DNA of 34,150 bases, taken from the NCBI RefSeq assembly GCF_947331445.1, contig NZ_CAMZOG010000054.1, forward strand, positions 1 to 34,150. Reading direction: 5' to 3'. Every line of letters begins with the position of its first letter. The stretch's first letter is position 1. The notes beneath the pieces are model-generated. The model did not search any database. It saw only the letters and a program-made list of their open reading frames with translations, and was not told the DNA's origin. This DNA comes from Parendozoicomonas sp. Alg238-R29. GTDB taxonomy: Bacteria; Pseudomonadota; Gammaproteobacteria; Pseudomonadales; Endozoicomonadaceae. The translations under genes were made by a program, and so were the position numbers. Positions 1 to 9,311 of this stretch are shown here, piece after piece.

Positions 1-641
1 CTTTCGGTGGTGCTGTCGGTGATCCACACGCGCGCATCGGTGTTGTCGTCGTTGGCATCACCCGGTTCGCCGTCACCTAAAAACCTTGTGACATTATCTC
101 GACTAATAAAAGGTGTGGAAAATGAAATATCACTAGTAGCTGGGGTTGTTTCAAATCCAGCTTCAGGCTGAGCCAACATACCGCTCAACTCAACGATGGG
201 CTGCCTATCAAATCCTATATTGTCAGCTGTTTCTTCGGTTACAGTTTCACCCGCCTCTGTAGCCGGAAGCTTTTCCAATTCCTCTGCTGTGAGGTCTGTT
301 TCTTCTCCAGCCTGTGAAGCTGGGAGAACCAAATCAGGATCTACGCCATCTGCCAGAGCTTGCTGAATTCGCTCAATATCAAGATCTTCTGAAGAAGCCT
401 CAACAAACTGGGCAACCGCATTCAGGGAAAGCAAAACCTCTTGGTTATTGCTCAGCTCCAAGCTGTGTCGATTGGTCAGCTGTATCGCGACGGCACCATT
501 TGAGCCAGCTTGGATAATTTCATCCCGATGAACAGCATCGCCTACCTTTAGCGCCCTCTGCTCGCCATCTGGAGAAATTGCAATCACATTACCTGTAGCT
601 AATGTAACTTTACCCACAACTACTTCGATGATGCTGTCCAT
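1..641 (-). CDS. LapA-like type I secreted adhesin, N-terminal retention module (partial)
   Basis: The reading frame opens at the ATG whose first base is 641 and runs off the left edge, giving about 213 residues. It begins MDSIIEVVVGKVTLATG and has the compact beta-rich module of LapA-type giant adhesins, which plugs the outer-membrane pore and keeps the protein on the cell surface. Residues near 90-112 (ending DGVDPDLVLPASQAG) align with the linker that LapG-type proteases cut. From about residue 185 the sequence becomes Asp/Asn/Thr-rich (GDANDDNTDARVWITDST), as at the start of the repeat region. The gene lies just downstream of the exporter genes at 726-3807, so it is probably their substrate. 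Family-level assignment is fairly secure. Total length and binding target cannot be seen. Confidence 0.72.
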   Translation of the reverse strand, partial: MDSIIEVVVGKVTLATGNVIAISPDGEQRALKVGDAVHRDEIIQAGSNGAVAIQLTNRHSLELSNNQEVLLSLNAVAQFVEASSEDLDIERIQQALADGVDPDLVLPASQAGEETDLTAEELEKLPATEAGETVTEETADNIGFDRQPIVELSGMLAQPEAGFETTPATSDISFSTPFISRDNVTRFLGDGEPGDANDDNTDARVWITDSTTE

Positions 642-725
642 TCCGTCAAATCCCGTTTCTGCGCGGTAACCTTCCAGGGTTATCCGTTATTTAAAGTTTT
701 TGGCTTTAATTCTATTAATGCCGGC

Positions 726-2042
726 TTAACGCTCAGAGAACGCTAGCTGTTTCGCCCGTAATACGGGTTTTAGCAAATAATCTAATAATGATTTTTTACC
801 CGTCAGGATGTCGACCGTGGTCACCATCCCGGCGAGTATTGGGCGACTTTGCTCAAGTTCGCCCAGATAACTTTTTTTGGTTTTTATTCGCGCAATATAA
901 AAGCTCTCACCCTCTTCATCTGAAATGGTGTCTGCACTGATATGGGTGAGCTCACCATCAATACCACCATAAATTGTGAAGTCGTAAGCGGTAAAACGTA
1001 CGGTTGCTTTCTGACCAGGATGAAGAAACGCAATATCTTCCGGCCGGATACGAGCTTCTACTTCAAGGGTGTCGTCTACCGGAATAAGTTCCATCATGCT
1101 CATACCGGGCTGAACCACACCACCTTCAGTATTCACAAGAATCTGCTTTACTACCCCTTTCATAGGAGCCCTAACGCGCGTTCTTTCTACCTGATCCGCA
1201 ACTGCAACATCTTTGGCTGATAACTCTTGTAGTTGAGCCAACACCTCATTCATCTCAGCTCTGGCCTTATTGCTGAATGCAAATTCAACCTCACGAATTC
1301 TCTGTCGCGTTTCCTGTTGCTGAGCCTGAATGCGCTCAAAGGCTTCTATGGCTATCTGTTTTTCACCTTGGGTATCACTCACTTGCCTTTCGAGCCTGAG
1401 AACTTCAACTCGTGATACAGCGCCCTCAACTTCTAACTCTTTGGAGAGCTTGAACTCTTCATCCAACAATAGACGTCGACGCTCCAATAATCTTTTTTGA
1501 GCGCCAGTTTCTTCCAGTTGCTGCTGCTGTTGGTTTAATTGCTGTTCAATAACTCCCAATGTACTGGCCAATTCCAGTTGGCGACTAGCAAACAACTCCA
1601 GCTCCCGTTGTGCCAGTTCAGGTACATTATCCAACAGCGTTTTTGGCATAACCGGCTCAACACCTTCAATCTCTGCCTTCAGGCGTACCATTTTGGCTTC
1701 AAGAGCAAACTGATTGGCAAACTGCCCTTCTCTTGCAGCTGCAAACCGGGTGTCATCCATAATCAATAACACCTGCCCCTGCTCAACCAGATCTCCCTCA
1801 TCAACAAGAATGTCTTTGACTATGCCGCCTTCCAGATTCTGTACATCCTGAACTTGACTGGATGGAATAACCTTGCCCATCCCTCTGGTGATTTCATCAA
1901 TCTCGCACCAGGCAGCCCAAACAATAAACAACACAATTGAGAGAAGGGTCAGGTATGTTAGAGGGCGGCTGCCACGGGAAATAGAAGCAATTTCCTCGGA
2001 GGTAGCCGCATGCCAGGAATCATTTTGCCGGCTGATTGTCAT
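726..2042 (-). CDS. HlyD/LapC-family type I secretion membrane-fusion protein
   Basis: The 438-residue protein has a short cytoplasmic N-terminus and one membrane segment near residues 28-48 (TYLTLLSIVLFIVWAAW). A lipoyl/barrel-sandwich half motif follows (GKVIPSSQVQDVQNLEGGIVKDILVDEGDLV), then a long Gln/Glu-rich coiled coil at about 130-290, then the second half (VRAPMKGVVKQILVNTEGGVVQPGMSMMELIP) and a beta-barrel C-terminus. This is the standard architecture of the periplasmic adaptor joining the inner-membrane ABC exporter to a TolC-like outer-membrane channel. It starts one base after the exporter gene stops, so the two are almost certainly cotranscribed. The length is normal. No TolC-like gene is present in the window. 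Confidence 0.93.
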   Translation of the reverse strand: MTISRQNDSWHAATSEEIASISRGSRPLTYLTLLSIVLFIVWAAWCEIDEITRGMGKVIPSSQVQDVQNLEGGIVKDILVDEGDLVEQGQVLLIMDDTRFAAAREGQFANQFALEAKMVRLKAEIEGVEPVMPKTLLDNVPELAQRELELFASRQLELASTLGVIEQQLNQQQQQLEETGAQKRLLERRRLLLDEEFKLSKELEVEGAVSRVEVLRLERQVSDTQGEKQIAIEAFERIQAQQQETRQRIREVEFAFSNKARAEMNEVLAQLQELSAKDVAVADQVERTRVRAPMKGVVKQILVNTEGGVVQPGMSMMELIPVDDTLEVEARIRPEDIAFLHPGQKATVRFTAYDFTIYGGIDGELTHISADTISDEEGESFYIARIKTKKSYLGELEQSRPILAGMVTTVDILTGKKSLLDYLLKPVLRAKQLAFSER

Positions 2043-2043
2043 A

Positions 2044-3807
2044 TCAGTTCACAACCTCCGCTCTTTTCTTTGAAGCAGGAGGTTTTTCTGGAAGGGCAGA
2101 CATGCGCGCAAGCATATCCCGGGCTGGGCCTTGCGCTTTTATCTCTCCTTGATCAAAAACAATAATGCTATCCATAGCAACCAGCAGATTCATTTTGTGA
2201 GTCACAAGAACCACCGTAATACCATGAAGCTGTTTCAGTAATTGAAGGAAACGAGCTTCGGCCTGACTATCCATTGCGCTGGTTGGTTCATCCATAAGCA
2301 ATACATCGGGGCGAGTGACCAGTGCCCGCGCCAACCCAACAGCTTGAGCCTGCCCACCCGACAGATTGCGACCACCTTCACCAACCTGAAAGTCAAGCCC
2401 GGCACTACCAACCTGCACAATTCCTGCCAACCCGGATTTTTCCAAGGCCTCCAAAATGTCACTGTCGCTTAAACCTGAACGCCCCATAGTAATGTTTTCA
2501 CGCAAAGAAGTGTTAAACAGTTCACTTTTTTGGGGTACATAGCCTATACGTTTGCGCAACCACTCCGGATTCAGTTGCCTTAAGTCGATATTGTTGAGCG
2601 AAACATGACCTTCACCAGCTTCCTGAAGTCCCGAAAGCAACTGCAAAAAAGTCGTCTTCCCTGACCCCATTCGTCCTAAAACTGCCAATTTTTGTCCTGA
2701 AGGTATTTCAAGGCTTATGTTTTTGATAAGTGTTGGGCTTTCTGGATAAGCAAAAGAAACATTATTCACAAGCCAACTACCAACAAATTCTTCCGGTTCC
2801 AAAAGTTGTCGGCCAGCAGGATACTCTTGGGGTAAGCTCATAATTGCACCGGCATGACCCATAGCCTGTACGGCTTTTTCATACTGGTTTAATAAACTGA
2901 TAACCTGAGAAACCGGAGCGCCACATCGTCCAGAGATCATCATCATAGCAATCAAGCCACCCATGGATAAATCACCACTGCTGATCAAATACACACCGAA
3001 GATCACTAGCGCAATAGTATTCAATTGAAGAAAAAATGTGGCCGACTGGGTTGAGGCTGCCTGCAACTTACGGATCGTGAGGCTGGAATCCGCTACCTCC
3101 CTGTTTAAATCACTCCAGCGCTGTTGATTCTGTTGCTCAACATTGCATGACTTTATAGAAACCAAACCGATTAATAGCTCCATTAAAAAGTTCTGTCGCC
3201 GGGAAGAAGCCTCCTGCTGATGAGCAATCACAGTTTGAAGAGGCCGGTTTAATACCCATGCAACAAGCAGTGATAAGGCAATGCAGGTCACAGGAATCAT
3301 AACCATCCAGCCACCAATCCAGGCCACAAGCCCCAGAAAAAGAACAACAAAAGGAAGGTCGATAAACGCCATAACAGACGTTGAAGTGATAAAAGTACGG
3401 ATACTGTCGAACTCGGCAAGGCTGTTCATCAGCGTTCCCGTACTTCCAGGCCGAGCTGAAAGCTTTAATCCAAGTAGTCTATCAATTAAGCGGGAAGAGA
3501 GAGTGAGATCAATCTGTCGACCAGCAAGGTCAACATAACGAGTACGTAGAAGACGGATAACAAACTCAAGAGTGAAGGCCAGAACGACACCAGCCGCCAG
3601 CATCCACAAAGTTTCGTAGGCCTGATTGGGTACAACACGGTCGTACACATTCATCACAAAAAGCGGGGACACCAAAGCGAACAGGTTGACTAGAAAACTA
3701 GCAACCAACACATCCCGATAAACACGCCAATAGGGAATAACAGCCTGCCAAAACCAGGAATATGATGACTTTCCCATCGACGCAGACATGCCACTACTTT
3801 CAGGCAT
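2044..3807 (-). CDS. Type I secretion ABC exporter, permease/ATPase fusion (LapB-like)
   Basis: This half-transporter carries about six membrane segments in the first 300 residues and a C-terminal nucleotide-binding domain. The ATPase shows Walker A (GRMGSGKTT), Q-loop (YVPQKSELFN), signature (NLSGGQ), Walker B (VLLMDEPTS) and H-loop (VLVTHK). I place the start at the ATG with first base 3807, which has GAGGGG about five bases upstream. A GTG at 3819 would add four residues. At 587 residues it lacks the N-terminal C39-like domain present in many LapB/HlyB exporters. The membrane-fusion gene follows immediately, and the adhesin at 1-641 is the likely substrate. Confidence 0.92.
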   Translation of the reverse strand: MPESSGMSASMGKSSYSWFWQAVIPYWRVYRDVLVASFLVNLFALVSPLFVMNVYDRVVPNQAYETLWMLAAGVVLAFTLEFVIRLLRTRYVDLAGRQIDLTLSSRLIDRLLGLKLSARPGSTGTLMNSLAEFDSIRTFITSTSVMAFIDLPFVVLFLGLVAWIGGWMVMIPVTCIALSLLVAWVLNRPLQTVIAHQQEASSRRQNFLMELLIGLVSIKSCNVEQQNQQRWSDLNREVADSSLTIRKLQAASTQSATFFLQLNTIALVIFGVYLISSGDLSMGGLIAMMMISGRCGAPVSQVISLLNQYEKAVQAMGHAGAIMSLPQEYPAGRQLLEPEEFVGSWLVNNVSFAYPESPTLIKNISLEIPSGQKLAVLGRMGSGKTTFLQLLSGLQEAGEGHVSLNNIDLRQLNPEWLRKRIGYVPQKSELFNTSLRENITMGRSGLSDSDILEALEKSGLAGIVQVGSAGLDFQVGEGGRNLSGGQAQAVGLARALVTRPDVLLMDEPTSAMDSQAEARFLQLLKQLHGITVVLVTHKMNLLVAMDSIIVFDQGEIKAQGPARDMLARMSALPEKPPASKKRAEVVN

Positions 3808-4032
3808 AAATCCCCTCACCTATTGTATTTTTTGCATCCGCTTTATTTAACGCTTAACTATTATTTACTCTCACATTGGGTAACTGTATTTGATAGCAAT
3901 GTGAACTACAACACACTCCAATCACTACAAGACTACTGACTTTTACATTATAGTGAGCAAATAGTAAGGACGCTCTTGCTTTAAAAAAGACTACCAGATA
4001 TCTGTCGCTTAAGACTGACAAAACCTGACCAT

Positions 4033-4734
4033 TTACTCCGCTCTTACTAGCACAGTAAGCTGATACCCAACCCCTCTGGCAGCTTTTATAAATTCAACTT
4101 CTGAATACTCTGCTTTCAGCTTCTTTCTCAATCGACTGACGATCGCTTCAAGTCGCCGCTCGTCATAATTTATATAATCCTGCCCCAAAGCCTCAGACAA
4201 AGTTCGCCTTGAAACTGGCTGAAGCCCTTCCCTGACCAAAACCTTTAGAACAGTTCCTTCGGCCGCAGTTAATCCAACAGCCTGCCCATTTGGAAGAATG
4301 AGCTGGCGACCTGACTGTTTCAGAACAGTACTTTTTTCGAAGCTGTCAGGTGGTACATTTAACTCTCGTTCAGCACTAATACGACGACGGATGCTCTCCA
4401 TCACCGCATTGAGTTCCGATACATTCACCGGTTTTGTTAGATAAACATCTGCACCACGCTCAAAACCCTCAATACGATCAGACAATGCCCCCCGAGCTGT
4501 TAACATTACAACCCCGAGGCCTGGCATGCCTTTTAGCTTTTCTGCAACCGACAAGCCATCTTCATCTGGCAAGCCAAGATCGAGAACTAACATATCCAGG
4601 GGAGGCTTGTTATCCAGAAACCTCCAAAAATTGCCAGCATCCGAAAATGAAGAAACACTATGCCCGTGATGGGTGAGCAGGAATTCAAGTTCGAAGCGCA
4701 AATCTTGGTTGTCTTCAACAACAGCGATATTCAT
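4033..4734 (-). CDS. OmpR/PhoB-family response regulator
   Basis: The 233-residue protein has a receiver domain at residues 1-118. It shows the acidic pocket (VVEDN), the phospho-acceptor Asp52 in VLDLGLPDEDG and the conserved Lys101 in LTKP. A winged-helix DNA-binding domain spans about 130-230 (LTAAEGTVLKVLVREG, RRLEAIVSRLRKKL, RGVGYQL). Its start overlaps the stop of the upstream sensor kinase by four bases (ATGA), which indicates translational coupling and a cognate pair. The regulon is unknown. The nearest downstream genes are the type I secretion genes, about 225 bases away, so control of adhesin export is possible but only an inference from position. Confidence 0.93.
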   Translation of the reverse strand: MNIAVVEDNQDLRFELEFLLTHHGHSVSSFSDAGNFWRFLDNKPPLDMLVLDLGLPDEDGLSVAEKLKGMPGLGVVMLTARGALSDRIEGFERGADVYLTKPVNVSELNAVMESIRRRISAERELNVPPDSFEKSTVLKQSGRQLILPNGQAVGLTAAEGTVLKVLVREGLQPVSRRTLSEALGQDYINYDERRLEAIVSRLRKKLKAEYSEVEFIKAARGVGYQLTVLVRAE

Positions 4735-6686
4735 TCCCTATTCCCTCCAGAGACACTTTTAAAAAACTCACATCGAAAACAAGCGCCACCCAACCGGGAT
4801 TCCAAACACTGGAGGCGTCCTTCGTGGCGCTGCACAACCTGCTGGGAAATATACAAACCAAGCCCAAGACCTGGCTTGCCACTATGTTCACCAGCCCGAA
4901 AAAACTTCTCAAAAACCTTCTCACGCTGCTCTTTAGGAATACCTTGCCCCTGATCTTCTACCTGCCAGAAAATCTTCCCAGGTTTGCTACCGGTAGATAC
5001 AAAAATCTTTTTATCGCCCGAGTACTTCAAAGCGTTTTCAACCAGATTAAAAAAAGTCAGCTTTAAAGCGGCTTTGTTACCCTTAATGGACAACCCGTTT
5101 TCAGGGTTGCCCAGTTCGATGCGACCTCTCTGGTCAACAGGAAATTCACTGATAACTTTTTTACTGATTTCAGTTAAATCAACAACATCGTCCGGTTGCC
5201 AGATTCCCCCATTTATATCGTCTTTTTTAAGCCCTAATTCCAGAAGTGTTGCCATACGCTTTACAGCACTCTGTATTCGGCTGTAACGAGTTAGCCGGAA
5301 CTCATCTGGCTCACCATCTAAGACACGTAGCGACTGTACCGACATATCAACCACTGCAAGTGGTGTTCTAATTTCATGGGTAATCATGGATAGAAAACGA
5401 GACTGTTCTTCACGAATCTCTCTTTCTCTTTCTACCTCAGCATTGACTCTGTCAGCATTTTCCAGTGCCCATTTTCGCTCTTGTAGTAAATCCTTCACTC
5501 TAAACAACAGCGCCACTTGAAGAATACCAATCTGCAGAACACCGGCCTGTGTCTGCCCAAAAATGCTGAATAGGGATGGTGGGAGCCACCCTCCGACAAA
5601 AAGCTGGTTGGGTATTAAGAACAAAGCATGAGGAAGAAAAGCAATACCCAAAAGCTTTTGACTGCCTGTCTGTCCATTACAAATCAGCCTCCAGACTGGA
5701 ATCAGAGTCAGTACTGTGACTGTTATCCCCAGCGGGGTCATAACCTCAGTAACATAACTGTATGCATTCCCACCAACCACTCCACTAACAATCTGAGCAA
5801 TAGCAACGATGAACAATGCGTAATATAGATAACACAGCCACCAGTCTTTCTTTTTATCCACAAATAGTTGTAAGAAAAAGAGGTACGCAAACAACCAGCT
5901 GAAACCAAGACTGATACTTAATGGTCTGGCAGTAAGATATTGCCATCCACTCCAGTAAAAACTGGAAATAATGCCAGCGCCTTCCAGCAATCCAAAAAAA
6001 CCAAAGCCAATATATCCAGCAAAAAGCCCGTATAACCCAACCTTTGTTATCCACCAGCAAACACAGTTAAAGACGAAAACAAAAACCATTGCGCCAATGA
6101 TAAGCCCTATACGAAAACTGTTTTTTTCACTTTTCTGCAAAAACGTATCTGGTGCCATAAACACCGGTAGCATTGCCAGAGTTGTTGCAGTTTCTACGCG
6201 CATATAAAGAGAAGAAGTTCCAGAGGGAATATCCAACAGTGTTTGAAGCGCATCAGGAACTACATATCCGGAGTTGCCATAATCACGGCGCCCAATGCTT
6301 TTGTTTATCAGGATCTTTCCATCCTGCTCTAACCAGAGCTCAACGGAATCAAGGTAACTGGGATTTACTTTTAAAACCCACTCAGATCGGGCATGCTGCT
6401 TACGAACAATGGGTAAACGGAACCATACCGTTTCTCGGGTATATCCGAGAGCAGGGTAAGCATCTATGTTTTGGAAGTAATCATTTGCCTTTCGAATGTC
6501 ATCAATTTTGAGCAAGCTTTGAGGATCTCTCAAAAGCTGAATCCGATCCTTAGCCGGATACTCAAACTGATCCCCAAGTTCAACAACCTGGTTTACATTA
6601 CTTTGCGCAAAAGCCGTACTGGTACAAACAAGAAACACCCAGAATTTCAGGGTATATAACAGACCTTTCAGGCCATTACCACTCAT
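4731..6686 (-). CDS. 7TMR-DISM sensor histidine kinase
   Basis: The 651-residue protein starts with a signal peptide (about 1-27, ending AFAQ) and a periplasmic sensory domain at about 35-175 that resembles 7TMR-DISM extracellular domains, which are carbohydrate-binding-like folds. Seven hydrophobic helices follow at about 190-395, then a short coiled coil. The HisKA domain contains phospho-acceptor His437 in MITHEIRTPL. The ATPase domain shows the N box (NLVENALKYSG), G1 box (DQGQGIP), F box (KFFRAG) and G2 box (GLGLGLYIS). Its stop overlaps the regulator's start at 4734. The ligand is not known. This subfamily often senses extracellular sugars or glycans. Confidence 0.92.
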   Translation of the reverse strand: MSGNGLKGLLYTLKFWVFLVCTSTAFAQSNVNQVVELGDQFEYPAKDRIQLLRDPQSLLKIDDIRKANDYFQNIDAYPALGYTRETVWFRLPIVRKQHARSEWVLKVNPSYLDSVELWLEQDGKILINKSIGRRDYGNSGYVVPDALQTLLDIPSGTSSLYMRVETATTLAMLPVFMAPDTFLQKSEKNSFRIGLIIGAMVFVFVFNCVCWWITKVGLYGLFAGYIGFGFFGLLEGAGIISSFYWSGWQYLTARPLSISLGFSWLFAYLFFLQLFVDKKKDWWLCYLYYALFIVAIAQIVSGVVGGNAYSYVTEVMTPLGITVTVLTLIPVWRLICNGQTGSQKLLGIAFLPHALFLIPNQLFVGGWLPPSLFSIFGQTQAGVLQIGILQVALLFRVKDLLQERKWALENADRVNAEVEREREIREEQSRFLSMITHEIRTPLAVVDMSVQSLRVLDGEPDEFRLTRYSRIQSAVKRMATLLELGLKKDDINGGIWQPDDVVDLTEISKKVISEFPVDQRGRIELGNPENGLSIKGNKAALKLTFFNLVENALKYSGDKKIFVSTGSKPGKIFWQVEDQGQGIPKEQREKVFEKFFRAGEHSGKPGLGLGLYISQQVVQRHEGRLQCLESRLGGACFRCEFFKSVSGGNRE

Positions 6687-6751
6687 ACTCTTCCCATAGG
6701 GTTTTTATTTATTCGAGGGATAGTGTGGAATTATCGATTAATTATCAACTT

Positions 6752-7363
6752 TCATTTCATCTTCAACCACGCCAGCGCCACAGAAAGGGCATCGCCCTTT
6801 GCCGTATGTCGATCAAAAACAGGAACCCCAAGTTCTGTGCAGATTGTTTCAAACCTAAGATCCGTAACGCCTTCCGGATTTTTGTTTAAAACCCATCGAT
6901 AATAGGCATGCGATAATTCCAAAGCCAGATTGGGAAATTTAAATCCATAATATTTTTTGCAATATCGATTAATAATCAACTGATCAAATCGAATATTAAA
7001 CCCCAACAATGGCCGCCTTCCTAAAAATTTCAACAACTCACCTAACGCACGCTCAGGATCCATTGCACTTTCAAGATCTTTACTTCTAATTTGGTGTATG
7101 GGAACCGAATCTGGATCCAGCCGTCCAAAGGGTTTTACTTTTATAACCAGCGACTCACCGGGAAATACCTTTCCTTGCCTGACAGGTACTGCTGCGATTT
7201 CAAGAATCTCCGCCGTTTCTGTATCAAGACTGCTTGTTTCAAGATCAAGACTGACATATTCCTGAACGCCCAATGGTGGGAACAACTCTGAAAATATCGC
7301 CTTGTTGCGAGCCTGCATACCATACCAGCGATATCGCAAACCGTCGGGGATCAATGCGTCCAC
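6752..7363 (-). CDS. DnaQ-like 3'-5' exonuclease (DEDDh family)
   Basis: The roughly 203-residue protein contains the three exonuclease motifs. ExoI is DLETSSLDTETAEILEIAAV, with the catalytic Asp and Glu. ExoII is LLGFNIRFDQLIINRY. ExoIII is HTAKGDALSVALAW, with the His and Asp that define the DEDDh type. It is a stand-alone exonuclease rather than a polymerase III epsilon subunit, because it lacks the C-terminal polymerase-binding tail. I prefer the GTG start with first base 7363, which lies nine bases from a GGGAGGG ribosome-binding site. A TTG at 7369 is the longer alternative. It follows the DUF294 gene directly, an arrangement common beside actP in related bacteria, and its substrate there is not established. 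Confidence 0.9.
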   Translation of the reverse strand: MDALIPDGLRYRWYGMQARNKAIFSELFPPLGVQEYVSLDLETSSLDTETAEILEIAAVPVRQGKVFPGESLVIKVKPFGRLDPDSVPIHQIRSKDLESAMDPERALGELLKFLGRRPLLGFNIRFDQLIINRYCKKYYGFKFPNLALELSHAYYRWVLNKNPEGVTDLRFETICTELGVPVFDRHTAKGDALSVALAWLKMK

Positions 7364-7369
7364 TATCAA

Positions 7370-9223
7370 CTACCCTCCCAGGTGAAAATGATGCTGAAGG
7401 TATTGGTGGAATTTCTTTACCGTATGCAGACAGTGACGAAGCATATCTCTGCGCCGGTAATCCAGCTTCTCAAGATCAAGCTCATTACCATCGCAAATAC
7501 CCGCAACCTGCTGCTCAAGTCGCAAGCGGTTTAATACTAAAAACGCTTCTTCCAACCGGGACGCAAGATCTGCATCTATCTGTCCATTTTCTTTCAAAGC
7601 AGCAACACGTTCAATGGTTGATAACTCAGAAATCCGACCCTCCAGAGCAAGAGTTCGAACACCATGAACAAGGGGAAAGATGCCCGCCTTTTTAATATCC
7701 ATACGGTGATCCTTCCCTTCCTTAATACGGCCGAAAAAGGTAAGTCGAGTATCAAACTGAAGTGCGGGAGCTACAAATGTTGCAAGGAAAGATTCACGGT
7801 GCCCAAGGGTTTTGTGCAAGCCTTCTCGAAACTCATCAAGCAGTCTTGTATTGCCTGCCACAGTCCGGGCATCGACCATCATGGCCATTTCCATCATATG
7901 TTCAGGTGAAGCATTATCTATCCAGCCTATAATCCGTTGTTGCCACTGGGATTGTGTTATTACCCAGTGGGGGTTACAGACCATCACTTCACCCTTACAC
8001 CTTGGCCAGCCGCAGGCGATCAATAATTCAGTAAAACTTTCCAGAAGACTTTGAGGAGGTAATACACAACCATCAGCAACAATCAGTGCATTATCCTGAT
8101 CGGTCTTTATAACTTGCTCACCACGCCCCTCACTCCCCAGAGAAAGCAAAGCGATTTGGTTATGAAGCTCTTCAGGGAAATGCAGTTCGAAAAGTCGTTT
8201 CAATAACTGGTCGTTAAGAGTCGATACCAGCTTCATGACAAAACCGGTTCGCACACCGTTGCTAAACAAACTGCGAGCCTGCTGCTCAATTTCCGGAGAT
8301 AAGTGAATTAACTCAGCAATATGACTTGCTCTGGCAATACGCATAGCCAGAAGGTGCGAATGATTGGATGCCAAGGCCAGAATACGGGTTAGATCAAGAA
8401 AACCAACCAGTTCATCTTCCATAAATACAGCAACTCGCTCAATACGCCTCTGGGTCATGACCAGCAGTGCATCAAACAAATACTCACCTATGGAGATCTT
8501 GACCAGAGGCGCAACAGCCACTCTTCCAATACGAGTTTCTAAAGGCAGTTGTTCTATGGCAACCGCCCGCAAAAGGTCTGTGCGGGTAACAATACCGAGC
8601 CTGGCATTAGGATGGGCATCCACACTGGATTCTTCCAAATCCACCAACAAAGCTTCAAGGTGCTCTTCCTCAAGAATCCTGACTGCATCAGAAAGTGGAG
8701 TGTAACAGGATAGTGTTTTGGCTGGCGTACAATGATGACGTTCAATACGACTCAGTAGAAAGTCTGCCATTGCCGGGCGACTTTCAGAATCCAAGCGTTG
8801 ATACTTTTCTCCAAGGTTGGCCTGTAAAGCTCCTTCAAATAGAGAGTTTTGTTTGCAAATATCGAGAAAAAGCCCGCTTGGGATTTCCTGAATCAGCGCT
8901 TCTTCTAAACAAATATATTCATGCTTAGCACCACCATTCAGTAGAGCTGGCGCATCAAACAAATCATCTTCAGCATAATGGGCATAGATTTTTTGTTTAT
9001 CAGTTGCCGAGCGCTCTTCAATGACCCCACGTTGGACAATCATCAACGACTCCGGCTTGCTGCCTGCACGAATTAACTTTTCTCCAGGGCGAAACCAGCT
9101 CAGGCTTGCTGAACGAATAACTGCCGCTCGCTGTTCATCCAATAGCAAATCAAACGGCGGTTGATAAAAACGTTGTTCATAACTGGTAGTACGGTTTTCT
9201 GTCTGGCGACTCACAGTATCCAC
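7370..9223 (-). CDS. cNMP-binding / CBS / DUF294 nucleotidyltransferase-like signalling protein
   Basis: From the GTG with first base 9223 the protein is 617 residues, with an AAGGGGG ribosome-binding site just upstream. The open frame extends to 9289, but those extra codons lie on the actP terminator hairpin and are unlikely to be translated. Domains in order are a cyclic-nucleotide-binding-like barrel (about 10-125), a CBS pair (about 145-275), a DUF294 nucleotidyltransferase-like domain with LGSEGRGEQVIKTDQDNALI (about 340-450), and a DUF294 C-terminal helical domain. Such proteins regularly neighbour acetate permease genes and are thought to sense nucleotides. The precise reaction is unknown. 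The downstream exonuclease start is coupled to its stop. Confidence 0.9.
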   Translation of the reverse strand: MDTVSRQTENRTTSYEQRFYQPPFDLLLDEQRAAVIRSASLSWFRPGEKLIRAGSKPESLMIVQRGVIEERSATDKQKIYAHYAEDDLFDAPALLNGGAKHEYICLEEALIQEIPSGLFLDICKQNSLFEGALQANLGEKYQRLDSESRPAMADFLLSRIERHHCTPAKTLSCYTPLSDAVRILEEEHLEALLVDLEESSVDAHPNARLGIVTRTDLLRAVAIEQLPLETRIGRVAVAPLVKISIGEYLFDALLVMTQRRIERVAVFMEDELVGFLDLTRILALASNHSHLLAMRIARASHIAELIHLSPEIEQQARSLFSNGVRTGFVMKLVSTLNDQLLKRLFELHFPEELHNQIALLSLGSEGRGEQVIKTDQDNALIVADGCVLPPQSLLESFTELLIACGWPRCKGEVMVCNPHWVITQSQWQQRIIGWIDNASPEHMMEMAMMVDARTVAGNTRLLDEFREGLHKTLGHRESFLATFVAPALQFDTRLTFFGRIKEGKDHRMDIKKAGIFPLVHGVRTLALEGRISELSTIERVAALKENGQIDADLASRLEEAFLVLNRLRLEQQVAGICDGNELDLEKLDYRRRDMLRHCLHTVKKFHQYLQHHFHLGG

Positions 9224-9262
9224 AATTACCCCCTTATCAACTGCTTCTATTTTTTTAAATGA

Positions 9263-9286
9263 AAAAGAGCCCCGAAGGGCTCTTTT
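9263..9286 (-). terminator. Rho-independent terminator of the symporter operon
   Basis: A perfect ten-base stem AAAAGAGCCC / GGGCTCTTTT closes on a CGAA tetraloop. U-rich sequence follows on the minus-strand transcript. It lies 25 bases past the actP stop, so the symporter operon ends here. The DUF294 gene downstream must use its own promoter or read-through. Its presence is also the main reason for rejecting the long start of the DUF294 gene. Confidence 0.85.
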
Positions 9287-9311
9287 CAACTACAACGATT
9301 AACGAGCCCTA

